A stretch of 13,237 nt of DNA from DATFAS01 sp035254305 (lineage in GTDB: Bacteria; Bacillota; Bacilli; Aneurinibacillales; RAOX-1), in contig DATFAS010000095.1 of NCBI GenBank assembly GCA_035254305.1, forward strand, positions 1 through 13,237, given 5' to 3'. The notes beneath the pieces were generated by a model, which saw nothing but the letters and a program-made list of their open reading frames with translations, made no database searches and was not told where the DNA came from. This document shows positions 6,747 through 13,237 of this stretch, piece after piece; within the stretch, counting starts at the first letter, position 1; every line of letters begins with the position of its first letter. The position numbers and the translations under genes were made by a program.

Positions 6747-6764
6747 AAGCAAAATTCATACCAA
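6747..6764 (-). promoter_or_regulatory. Sigma-54 (-24/-12) promoter ahead of the 58/97-aa gene pair
   Basis: The minus strand reads TTGGTATGAATTTTGCTT, with GG (6762-6761) and GC (6750-6749) separated by 10 bases. The predicted start is near 6737, giving an 80-base leader to ATG 6654. It lies between the aldehyde dehydrogenase terminator and the small genes, so the pair does not depend on read-through. Confidence 0.72.
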
Positions 6765-6821
6765 CATGTTCAAGAAAAATGGAATATTCAATTGTTATAG
6801 AACTTGGATCAATAAAATCCG

Positions 6822-6869
6822 AAAAAAATAAAAAGGAATAAGAAGCTATAGAAAACAGCCCCTTATTCC
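6822..6869 (-). terminator. Intrinsic terminator after the aldehyde dehydrogenase gene
   Basis: On the minus strand GGAATAAG (6869-6862) pairs with CTTATTCC (6842-6835), an 8-bp stem with an inner GCT/AGC extension. It is followed by a T-rich run TTTTTATTTTTTT (6834-6822). The hairpin begins 24 bases after the stop codon. Confidence 0.85.
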
Positions 6870-6892
6870 TTCCACTATAATATCCTAATGGT

Positions 6893-8413
6893 TTAGAAGA
6901 AACCCAATGCATTGGGATTATAACTAACTAACAAATTTTTCGTTTGTTGATAATGATCCAGCATCATTTTATGAGTTTCACGTCCGATACCGGAAATTTT
7001 GTATCCACCAAATGCAGCATGTGCTGGGTAAGCATGATAACAGTTTGTCCAAACTCTACCCGCTTGAATTTCTCTTCCCATTTTGTATGCAGTATTCATA
7101 TCGCGAGTCCATACCCCAGATCCGAGTCCAAATTCGGTATCGTTAGCGATAGCCAATGCTTCTGCTTGATCTTTGAATGTTGTAACAGAAAGAACGGGTC
7201 CAAAGATTTCTTCTTGGAAAATACGCATTTTATTATTTCCTTTGAAGACAGTTGGTTGAATATAGTAACCATCTTTGAAGTCGCCATTAAGCTCGTTTCT
7301 TCCTCCACCAATCAGACATTCAGCGCCTTCTTCTTTTCCAATTTCGATATAAGAAAGGATTTTTTCAAGTTGAGCAGTGGAAGCTTGTGCCCCAATCATT
7401 GTTTCTGTATCAAGTGGATTACCCTGTTTGATACTAGCTACACGTTTTAATGCTTTTTCCATAAATTTATCATAGATTGATTCCTGAACTAAAGCTCTTG
7501 ATGGACATGTACAAACTTCACCTTGGTTAAGTGCAAATAAAACAAATCCTTCAATTGCTTTATCAAGGTAAGCATCATCTTGTGCCATAACATCTTCAAA
7601 GAAAATGTTTGGTGATTTCCCACCCAACTCTAATGTTACAGGAATAAGACTTTCTGAAGCTGCCGCCATGATTGAACGACCAGTTGGTGTTGATCCTGTA
7701 AATGCAATCTTCGCAATTCGTTTACTAGTAGCAAGTGCACTACCAACATCTTTACCGAATCCGTTTACAATATTTAAAATTCCTGCAGGAAGTAGGTCCT
7801 GAATAAGTTCTACAAGTACTAGAATTGAAGCAGGAGTTTGTTCAGCTGGCTTCATCACGATACAGTTTCCAGCAGCAAGAGCAGGTGCGATCTTCCAAGC
7901 TGCCATTAAAATTGGGAAATTCCAAGGGATAATTTGCCCTACCACACCTAGCGGCTCATGAAAATGATACGCTACTGTATGTTCATCGATTTCTCCAATA
8001 CTTCCTTCTTGTGCACGGATACATCCAGCAAAATAACGGAAATGATCAATTGCTAAAGGAATATCTGCAGCAAGTGTTTCACGAATCGGCTTACCGTTAT
8101 CCCATGTTTCAGCAACAGCAATTGTTTCTAAATTTGCTTCTAAACGATCAGCAATTTTATTTAAAATGTTAGCGCGTTCAGTAACAGACGTACGACCCCA
8201 TGCATCTCTAGCAGCATGTGCAGCATCAAGCGCTAACTCAATATCTTCTGGAGTTGAACGAGGAATCTCACAAAACGGCTTACCAGTTATAGGTGTGATA
8301 TTTTGGAAATATTGTCCTTTAACAGGTGCAACCCATTCTCCACCAATATAATTACCATAACGATCTTTGAATGTTACCTTTGATCCAGGTTGTCCAGGTT
8401 GTTCATAAATCAT
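6893..8413 (-). CDS. NAD(P)-dependent aldehyde dehydrogenase, AcoD/ExaC-like (acetaldehyde dehydrogenase type)
   Basis: This 506-aa member of the aldehyde dehydrogenase superfamily has the same length as AcoD of Ralstonia and ExaC of Pseudomonas, which oxidise acetaldehyde to acetate. Seen in the sequence are IPWNFP with the oxyanion Asn165, cofactor-binding Lys188 in MKPAEQTP, the FTGSTPTG turn (238-245), general base Glu262 in LELGGKSPN and the nucleophile Cys301 in GEVCTCPSR. The late motif EEIFGPVL is also present. The start is ATG 8413 behind AAGGAGG, with 8-base spacing. The gene is divergent from the sigma-54 activator, with a -24/-12 promoter at 8458-8475 and three dyads behind it, so direct activation by that neighbour is likely. 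Its acetate product would feed AcsA. Substrate preference is inferred from similarity and context. Confidence 0.92.
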   Translation of the reverse strand: MIYEQPGQPGSKVTFKDRYGNYIGGEWVAPVKGQYFQNITPITGKPFCEIPRSTPEDIELALDAAHAARDAWGRTSVTERANILNKIADRLEANLETIAVAETWDNGKPIRETLAADIPLAIDHFRYFAGCIRAQEGSIGEIDEHTVAYHFHEPLGVVGQIIPWNFPILMAAWKIAPALAAGNCIVMKPAEQTPASILVLVELIQDLLPAGILNIVNGFGKDVGSALATSKRIAKIAFTGSTPTGRSIMAAASESLIPVTLELGGKSPNIFFEDVMAQDDAYLDKAIEGFVLFALNQGEVCTCPSRALVQESIYDKFMEKALKRVASIKQGNPLDTETMIGAQASTAQLEKILSYIEIGKEEGAECLIGGGRNELNGDFKDGYYIQPTVFKGNNKMRIFQEEIFGPVLSVTTFKDQAEALAIANDTEFGLGSGVWTRDMNTAYKMGREIQAGRVWTNCYHAYPAHAAFGGYKISGIGRETHKMMLDHYQQTKNLLVSYNPNALGFF

Positions 8414-8457
8414 TGTAAGCGCCTCCTTGTTGAATAAAAAACTTCACCTAAAATCAA

Positions 8458-8475
8458 ATGCAATATTCATGCCAA
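8458..8475 (-). promoter_or_regulatory. Sigma-54 (-24/-12) promoter of the aldehyde dehydrogenase gene
   Basis: The minus strand reads TTGGCATGAATATTGCAT, with GG (8473-8472) and GC (8461-8460) separated by 10 bases. The predicted start near 8448 gives a 35-base leader. Three dyads centred 77, 99 and 117 bases upstream and a divergent sigma-54 activator gene complete a classic enhancer-dependent arrangement. Confidence 0.85.
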
Positions 8476-8516
8476 ACCAAAAAGTAAATGATTACCCCTT
8501 TCTGCCTGTCACATTT

Positions 8517-8575
8517 TGTTCAATATTTGAACGTATACTGTTCCATTATTGAATACTGTTCAAAAATAGAACAGT
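8517..8575. promoter_or_regulatory. Three tandem activator-binding dyads (upstream activating sequence)
   Basis: Site 1 (8517-8533) is TGTTC-AATATTT-GAACG. Site 2 (8539-8555) is TGTTC-CATTATT-GAATA. Site 3 (8555-8575) is ACTGTTC-AAAAATA-GAACAGT, a perfect 7-bp-arm palindrome. All share the pattern TGTTC-N7-GAACA, with centres 22 and 18 bp apart, so they lie roughly on one face of the helix. They are inferred to bind the Fis-type domain of the adjacent activator. They could also autoregulate the activator gene, whose start codon is about 115 bases away. Confidence 0.65.
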
Positions 8576-8637
8576 TTTCTTTCCTTAATAGCCTAGGTTA
8601 AGAAAAAAATATAGTTATGTTTCTAAACACTTTGTTC

Positions 8638-8643
8638 TATAAT
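8638..8643 (+). promoter_or_regulatory. Possible sigma-A -10 box of the activator gene
   Basis: TATAAT is a perfect -10 hexamer 45 bases before the GTG start of the activator. The hexamer 17 bases upstream (TTATGT) is a poor -35. This is therefore only a candidate for a weak or regulated promoter. Confidence 0.35.
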
Positions 8644-8688
8644 AGTTAATTATTAATTACTTTCATCACAACTAAGAGGTGATATCCC

Positions 8689-10557
8689 GTGCCTATTAAT
8701 CTTGATGTATCTAAAAGGGCAATTCCTAGTGTAATTGATAATTCTTGGAAGCGTTGTCAATCAAAAGGTTTAGACCCCATTGTAATGGATAAAGAACACA
8801 TACTAGGCAATTATGAACTAACTTCCTATTGCGATAAATATGCTGAGCTACTTTATTATTCCGCTCCCATTTTAGAAGATATCTATCATTCATCCGGTGG
8901 AACAGAATTTCTTCTCGTTATTGCCACACCAGAAGGTTATATCATCGACACTTTAGGAAATCCCTCTTTTTTACGCGAAGCTGAAAATGTCACCTTGCAA
9001 AAAGGAGCAAATTGGCTCGAAGAAGCAAAGGGAACCAATGCCATTGGTACAGCCATCATAGAAAAACAATCGATTTGTGTTCATGGTAATCAACATTATT
9101 TTCAGGAAAATCATTTTCTTACTTGCGCCGCAACCCCTATCTTTCATCCAGAAGGCCATTTGCTCGGTATCTTGAATTTAAGCTATCATCATAGGAATTA
9201 CCATCCATTTACATTAAGTTTGATCAAAAGAGCAGCACATAGCATCGAACAAGCCCTATTATTATCCCGTACACCAAGGCAAAAGAAAGCATTACCTGCA
9301 GATCTCTCATTTATCTATGATCATCACCCGTCTTCCCTCATTACCATTAATAAGGAAGGAAAAATTACTAGACTCAATTATGCAGCAGCTCGAACCATTG
9401 GTTATTCGGAGCAGACAGTAATTGGAGAACCCATTTCTAGCATTATGTCAGGGCTGGATCCTGTAACACTAACAGATGAACATGGGAAAAAAATTATACA
9501 CAAAAATCAAGTGTTTACTACCCACATTCTTAAAAATGAGAGTCAGAGTAGTGTGATTTTGCGGGGTGAACCAGAAAAACAACATGTTGCGTTGGATAAT
9601 CGTTACCATTTTACAGATATTATTAGTCATGACCCCCGAATGAATGAAGCCATTTCCTTCGCTAAACGGGTCTCACTGTTAGACATTAGCCTCTTTATTT
9701 CTGGAGAGAGTGGGACAGGAAAGGAGCTTTTCGCCCAATCTATTCATGGGGCTAGCCTAAGAAGCACGAAACCTTTCATTGCCATTAATTGCAGCGCCAT
9801 ACCTAATAGCCTATTGGAAAGTGAACTTTTTGGTTATGAAAAAGGGGCCTTTACAGGAGCAAAAAGTGGTGGACAAGTAGGGAAATTTGAAGCGGCTGAT
9901 GGGGGGACTCTATTCTTAGATGAAATTGGAGATATGCCACTTGCAGCCCAAGCTACATTACTTCGTGTGCTGCAAGAACGCTGTGTCACTCGCATTGGGG
10001 GGATTACTCCCCGTCCGATCGATGTCCGTATTATCGCTGCAACACACAAGGATCTGCAAAAAGAAATAGAAGCAGGACGATTCCGTGCCGATTTATATTA
10101 TCGTTTGAATGGCTTTACATTAAAACTCCCTGCTCTAAGGGAACGTATAGATTTGCTTCTATTAGCAGAACATATTCTATCTCGAATCCCATTCCAGAAA
10201 GAAAAGTCAGAACTGACAGAAGAAGCAAAAGTATTTATAAAGGAATATGAATGGCCCGGAAATTTCCGCCAATTACAAAACATCTTGCAGCAAGCAGCTT
10301 TTCTAGCAAATCATCATCCCATTACGAAATCATTACTGCTTTCTCTTTGTCCTTCTACTGAGGGTACCTCTGCATCCTTCGAGGGAAGTAACCACCAGAT
10401 AGAGGAGGCAATCAGTCTTCAGGACTATGAGATTAAAGCGATTCAACAAGTCTTAGAGCAAACAAAAGGGAATATTAGCCAAGCTGCCAAACAATTAAAT
10501 ATTGCACGCAACACACTTTATCGGAAATTAAAATTTTATAATATTACACTACAATAA
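8689..10557 (+). CDS. Sigma-54-dependent transcriptional activator (GAF-PAS-AAA+-Fis, AcoR-like)
   Basis: This 622-aa bacterial enhancer-binding protein opens sigma-54 promoter complexes using ATP. An N-terminal GAF-type sensor occupies about residues 60-195 and a PAS-like segment about 205-250 (SLITINKEGKITRLN). The central AAA+ domain has Walker A GESGTGKE (339-346), the sigma-54 contact loop GAFTGA (386-391) and Walker B GGTLFLDEIGD (405-415). A Fis-type helix-turn-helix fills the last 29 residues (SQAAKQLNIARNTLYRKLK). No receiver domain is present, so a small-molecule ligand for GAF/PAS is likely rather than a kinase. The architecture resembles AcoR, the activator of acetoin catabolism, but no aco genes are here; acetaldehyde or an alcohol is a candidate signal. 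The start is GTG 8689 behind AAGAGGTGAT. It probably drives the five sigma-54 promoters of this window. Confidence 0.93.
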   Translation: MPINLDVSKRAIPSVIDNSWKRCQSKGLDPIVMDKEHILGNYELTSYCDKYAELLYYSAPILEDIYHSSGGTEFLLVIATPEGYIIDTLGNPSFLREAENVTLQKGANWLEEAKGTNAIGTAIIEKQSICVHGNQHYFQENHFLTCAATPIFHPEGHLLGILNLSYHHRNYHPFTLSLIKRAAHSIEQALLLSRTPRQKKALPADLSFIYDHHPSSLITINKEGKITRLNYAAARTIGYSEQTVIGEPISSIMSGLDPVTLTDEHGKKIIHKNQVFTTHILKNESQSSVILRGEPEKQHVALDNRYHFTDIISHDPRMNEAISFAKRVSLLDISLFISGESGTGKELFAQSIHGASLRSTKPFIAINCSAIPNSLLESELFGYEKGAFTGAKSGGQVGKFEAADGGTLFLDEIGDMPLAAQATLLRVLQERCVTRIGGITPRPIDVRIIAATHKDLQKEIEAGRFRADLYYRLNGFTLKLPALRERIDLLLLAEHILSRIPFQKEKSELTEEAKVFIKEYEWPGNFRQLQNILQQAAFLANHHPITKSLLLSLCPSTEGTSASFEGSNHQIEEAISLQDYEIKAIQQVLEQTKGNISQAAKQLNIARNTLYRKLKFYNITLQ

Positions 10558-10582
10558 CCTGGATCCCAGGTTATTTTTGTTT
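10553..10582 (+). terminator. Intrinsic terminator of the activator gene
   Basis: AATAACCTGG-ATC-CCAGGTTATT is a perfect 10-bp stem with a 3-base loop, followed by TTTGTTT. The activator stop codon lies inside the left arm. Confidence 0.9.
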
Positions 10583-10662
10583 AATCCCACTTAAAAGCCA
10601 TTAGATCAAATTTTCTCCCATATTATATGACGAAAAGTATTTGGCAGTTAATGGTTCACTTA

Positions 10663-10700
10663 CCCCTATCGACTGAATAAGTACTGATTGATGGGGTTTT
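10663..10700 (+). other. Weak hairpin plus T4 between the activator and diguanylate cyclase genes
   Basis: CCCC-T-ATC (10663-10670) can pair with GATGGGG (10690-10696), 7 bp with one bulge and a loop of about 19 bases, followed by TTTT. It could be a second terminator or part of the cyclase leader. The rest of the 270-base gap holds no recognisable riboswitch. Confidence 0.25.
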
Positions 10701-10827
10701 CAACTATTAGGTTACTCTATAACAAAAGGGTTCTTAAATTCCATACCATAAAACCTTGGCTATTTGCCCTACGGAATTTTTCTGGTAAACTTCTATTGGA
10801 GTTAATTCATAAGGGAGCGTACAACCT

Positions 10828-11886
10828 ATGTTACGAGACCTATTTATTCATCTATGTATTATGATTACCTTTTTGTTCTTTTCAGGAATCTTATTTAAAC
10901 ATCATCCATTATTTGATAGCCCCCGAATGAAGGTGGGGTTGGGACTATTAGCTGGTTTACTTGGCTCCATCCTCATGTTGTTTGGAATCTCCTTAGAAGA
11001 GGGCATTCACCTCGACCTTCGGCATATTGCTCTTATGTTATCTGTCACCTATGGAGGATGGCTTTCTCTTTATTTGGCTAGCGGAGTACTTATTGTAAGC
11101 CGAATACTTTTTTTTCCTATTTTCTCCGCCTCATGGATTGGAGTCGGGCTTATTCTTATTCTAAGCTTATTCTATTTCCCTATCTATCGTTCTCGTCTCT
11201 CTTCTGTTCAAAAGTGGATCTTGATGAATGGATGTGGCTTCCTCGCAAATATGTTGCCATTGTATTTTTACATCAAAGGAACTTATTTATGGGAAATTGC
11301 CTTCAATTTTGGATTAGCTGTCACACTTGGAGGTATTTTAGTCTATTATGCTGCTGATTATATCACCCAATCGAATCTTAATTTTCAAGAAATGAAGGAA
11401 CAACTCAAACAGGATTTTCTAACAGGGGTCAGTAATAGTCGCCACTTCCATTCCATGTTTCAACAGGATTTAAATAAAGCCATTCAAAAGAAAGAACCAT
11501 TAAGTTTTATCATGATGGATATTGACCACTTCAAACACGTAAATGACACTTATGGTCACCCCGCTGGTGATGCGATCTTGCAACAATTGGGTACATTGCT
11601 GGCCCAATCTTCCCAGCCTAACTACCTAATTTCCCGTATGGGTGGAGAAGAGTTTTCTGCTCTATTACGAGGAACGCCATATGATCAAGCCCTAACCATT
11701 GCGGATCATTGGCGTGCTGAAATTGCCGAGCATTCTTTCCTGCTCCCTACAGGCGAATCGATTCAGATCACTATATCCATGGGAGTTTCGTCGTATCCAC
11801 CTATTAAGCAAGCGCATCAACTTATCCGTCAGGCAGATGAAGCTCTTTATCAAGCCAAACGACAAGGAAGAAACCAAGTGTGTTGA
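10828..11886 (+). CDS. Membrane diguanylate cyclase (six-TM 5TMR-LYT-like sensor + GGDEF)
   Basis: This 352-aa protein is predicted to make cyclic di-GMP from two GTP at the inner face of the membrane. Six hydrophobic segments lie at about 5-23, 36-54, 66-90, 100-119, 130-149 and 154-177. The LDLRHI and GGW residues around 62-78 are typical of the 5TM/LYT sensor type seen in Bacillus DgcK. The GGDEF domain follows: D196-FLTG, metal-binding Asp231 in MMDIDHFK, NDTYGH and the active loop GGEEF at 272-276. An intact GGEEF loop suggests activity. The positions of the inhibitory RxxD site before the loop read PNYL, so product inhibition through an I-site is not expected. The start is ATG 10828 with GGGAG about 10 bases upstream. 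It is flanked by terminators, so it is monocistronic and probably unrelated to the alcohol block. Confidence 0.9.
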   Translation: MLRDLFIHLCIMITFLFFSGILFKHHPLFDSPRMKVGLGLLAGLLGSILMLFGISLEEGIHLDLRHIALMLSVTYGGWLSLYLASGVLIVSRILFFPIFSASWIGVGLILILSLFYFPIYRSRLSSVQKWILMNGCGFLANMLPLYFYIKGTYLWEIAFNFGLAVTLGGILVYYAADYITQSNLNFQEMKEQLKQDFLTGVSNSRHFHSMFQQDLNKAIQKKEPLSFIMMDIDHFKHVNDTYGHPAGDAILQQLGTLLAQSSQPNYLISRMGGEEFSALLRGTPYDQALTIADHWRAEIAEHSFLLPTGESIQITISMGVSSYPPIKQAHQLIRQADEALYQAKRQGRNQVC

Positions 11887-11903
11887 ATAGTTGTTTAAAC
11901 TTT

Positions 11904-11950
11904 AGTAAGGCAAGTACAATTCTTATGAAATGTACTTGCCTTACTTTTTT
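11904..11950 (+). terminator. Intrinsic terminator of the diguanylate cyclase gene
   Basis: AGTAAGGCAAGTACA (11904-11918) pairs perfectly with TGTACTTGCCTTACT (11931-11945), a 15-bp stem with a 12-base loop that runs straight into six T. It starts 17 bases after the stop codon. Confidence 0.95.
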
Positions 11951-11963
11951 ATAAACATCAATA

Positions 11964-12013
11964 CCCAATAGATCCAATCAATTTATAGGATTATATCCCC
12001 GATCTATTTTGGG
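11964..12013. repeat. Inverted repeat upstream of the beta-propeller gene
   Basis: CCCAATAGATC (11964-11974) pairs with GATCTATTTTGGG (12001-12013), 11 bp with a 2-base bulge around a 26-base loop. No T-run follows on either strand, so it is not a simple terminator. It lies in the promoter/leader region of the gene at 12043 and could be an operator or mRNA hairpin. Confidence 0.35.
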
Positions 12014-12042
12014 AAAAATAACATTGATTTGGAGGTGGTGAG

Positions 12043-13237
12043 GTGCAGAGACTTTTATTAAGCCTAATTTTTCTATTTTGTTTCCAGGGATCACTCATTG
12101 CTCATGCAGAAAGTACATTGAAAGCTGCTTTTATTCGCGAAGGCAATTTATGGTTAAAAGTCGATAAAGTTGAAAAACAAATAACAAATGAGACCAGTGT
12201 TCATTCACCTGTTTGGTCATATGATGGGAAATGGATTGCTTATACGAAAAAGGATGGCATATGGGTTTATGAAACCCTGAGCAAGAAAAGTTACCAAGTG
12301 TATCACGATGGGGGATCAAACTGTCAATGGGCACCGGATAAAAATGTCCTTGCCTTCCAAGATGGTAGCATTCTGGATATTTCCGACATTCGTTCGGAAA
12401 AACCTAAAAGTTTTACGAATGTAGCCCTAGGTGTGGGTAGCTTCTCCTGGATGCCAGATGGAAATGGCTTTTTGGTTTCATCAAATGCAGATCTTCTTCC
12501 AGATGGTTGGACAAATTCTATACTTTTTAAGGTTCCCTTAGGAAAAGACCTAAAAGTTGAAGACTTAACTAAAAATGTACAACGATTCTTCACCATTCCT
12601 GGGAATTTGAAGAAAGGTAATATTGAAATATTGGCAATAGGCACGTCTGGATTTAAATGGTCACCCGATAAAAAATGGATTTCCTTTCTTGTTAATCAGA
12701 CGGCTTCATTATCTATGGATAGCAATATGCTTTGCGTGTTATCTTCAGATGGCAAGAAGTTTGAACCTCTCGACGAGATGGCTTCGGGTTTTCCATTTTA
12801 TTGGGCACCTACCAGCGATTTATTGGGATACATTCAAGGTAGCGGTAGAATGGTCTTTGGATTCAAAAACAAAAGCTTGAATATAAAAGAACTCCCTGCT
12901 TTACAATCACTTATTTTGACACCCAAAAATTTTGTTGATTTAAGTTTTACATGGGAAAGTGATAAGAATGTAATTGTATCCAGGTCACCTGAACAAGAAT
13001 GGTCGAATATCCCCTCTAAGTGGGCGCTGCCAATTTTATTTAAAATTAATATTCAAAACAAAGATCAAAAGCAAATAAGCTCCCCTCCTATTGGGTATGG
13101 TGATTTTAACCCTGAATTTCTGTATCTAAATCAAAAATTAACTTGGACACGATCGAATTGGGAACAGAATGATGTTTGGATTTCAGAACCAGACGGAACA
13201 TCGGCAAAAAAATGGATCGAAAACGTAGATTATCAAG
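12043..13237 (+). CDS. Secreted TolB/WD40-like beta-propeller protein, partial (3' end beyond window)
   Basis: 398 codons are present and the frame is open to the window edge. GTG 12043 is chosen because GGAGG (12031-12035) lies 7 bases upstream and because it opens directly into a Sec signal peptide. That peptide is MQRLLLSLIFLFCFQGSLIA followed by HA, with likely cleavage after Ala22; there is no lipobox around Cys13. The mature part carries repeated propeller blades of the SPxWSxDGKxIAY type: SPVWSYDGKWIAY, CQWAPDKNVLAF, FSWMPDGNGFLV, FKWSPDKKWISF and FYWAPTSDLLGY. Such domains form beta-propellers outside the membrane and bind protein or ligand partners. No catalytic domain is visible in the part seen. 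The gene follows a strong terminator, so it starts its own transcript. The exact function is unknown. Confidence 0.8.
   Translation, partial: MQRLLLSLIFLFCFQGSLIAHAESTLKAAFIREGNLWLKVDKVEKQITNETSVHSPVWSYDGKWIAYTKKDGIWVYETLSKKSYQVYHDGGSNCQWAPDKNVLAFQDGSILDISDIRSEKPKSFTNVALGVGSFSWMPDGNGFLVSSNADLLPDGWTNSILFKVPLGKDLKVEDLTKNVQRFFTIPGNLKKGNIEILAIGTSGFKWSPDKKWISFLVNQTASLSMDSNMLCVLSSDGKKFEPLDEMASGFPFYWAPTSDLLGYIQGSGRMVFGFKNKSLNIKELPALQSLILTPKNFVDLSFTWESDKNVIVSRSPEQEWSNIPSKWALPILFKINIQNKDQKQISSPPIGYGDFNPEFLYLNQKLTWTRSNWEQNDVWISEPDGTSAKKWIENVDYQ

Noticed and set aside
6769..6803. TTC-N10-GAA dyads upstream of the 58/97-aa promoter as activator sites
   Set aside because: The spacer is 10 rather than 7 bases and the outer bases do not match the TGTTC/GAACA pattern. 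In AT-rich DNA this is likely chance.
6944..7450. 168-codon open frame on the plus strand inside the aldehyde dehydrogenase gene
   Set aside because: It is antisense to a well-conserved enzyme and its composition looks like a reverse-frame shadow. There is no ribosome site.
8661..8688. Annotating the activator as acoR itself
   Set aside because: The domain order and Fis-type end match AcoR, but no acetoin dehydrogenase genes are in the window. The ligand cannot be deduced, so no symbol is given.
10741..10827. Possible c-di-GMP riboswitch in the leader of the diguanylate cyclase gene
   Set aside because: The conserved bases of class I or class II c-di-GMP riboswitches are not present; only short GGC/GCC pairings are seen.
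12324..12644. 106-codon minus-strand frame inside the propeller gene
   Set aside because: It is antisense to a frame with a good ribosome site, a signal peptide and repeated propeller motifs, so it is treated as a shadow.

Overview
The window looks like a chromosomal segment from a low-GC, endospore-forming member of the Bacillaceae/Bacillales. The grounds are a GerA-type spore germination receptor subunit, an AcsA of the Bacillus type, a Bacillus-style 6-TM GGDEF protein, strong AGGAGG-like ribosome sites and AT-rich intergenic DNA. No mobile element, phage gene, tRNA, rRNA or CRISPR array is visible.

Layout: bases 1-912 (minus) hold the 5' part of a gerA-family gene cut by the window edge. 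From about 8475 down to 1060 runs a minus-strand block: aldehyde dehydrogenase (6893-8413), two small unknown proteins (58 and 97 aa), acetyl-CoA synthetase acsA (4044-5756), a 43-aa zinc-ribbon protein (3691-3822), a gluconate-2-dehydrogenase-subunit-3-like protein (2820-3473) and an overlapping FAD GMC oxidoreductase (1124-2836), closed by an intrinsic terminator. Divergent from the aldehyde dehydrogenase, on the plus strand, is a 622-aa GAF-PAS-AAA+-Fis activator of sigma-54 RNA polymerase (8689-10557). It is followed by a membrane diguanylate cyclase (10828-11886) and the start of a secreted TolB/WD40-like beta-propeller protein (12043 to the edge).

The most notable feature is regulatory. 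Five minus-strand sites fit one tight pattern, TTGGYATRARWWTTGCWW with exactly ten bases between GG and GC, the signature of sigma-54 (SigL) promoters. They lie ahead of the aldehyde dehydrogenase, the 58/97-aa pair, the acsA leader, the zinc-ribbon gene and the GMC pair. Dyads of the form TGTTC-N7-GAACA lie 75-150 bp upstream of two of them and are good candidates for binding sites of the neighbouring activator. Two of the promoters start short, related leader segments (about 65 and 82 nt), each ending in an 8-bp, 3-nt-loop hairpin plus a U-tract. These could be small RNAs or attenuators.

Together the enzymes make a plausible route alcohol -> aldehyde (GMC dehydrogenase plus small subunit) -> carboxylate (AcoD/ExaC-like aldehyde dehydrogenase) -> acyl-CoA (AcsA). 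I infer a sigma-54-controlled module for ethanol or another short alcohol/aldehyde. The pathway and the regulon are inferences from motifs and context, not demonstrated.
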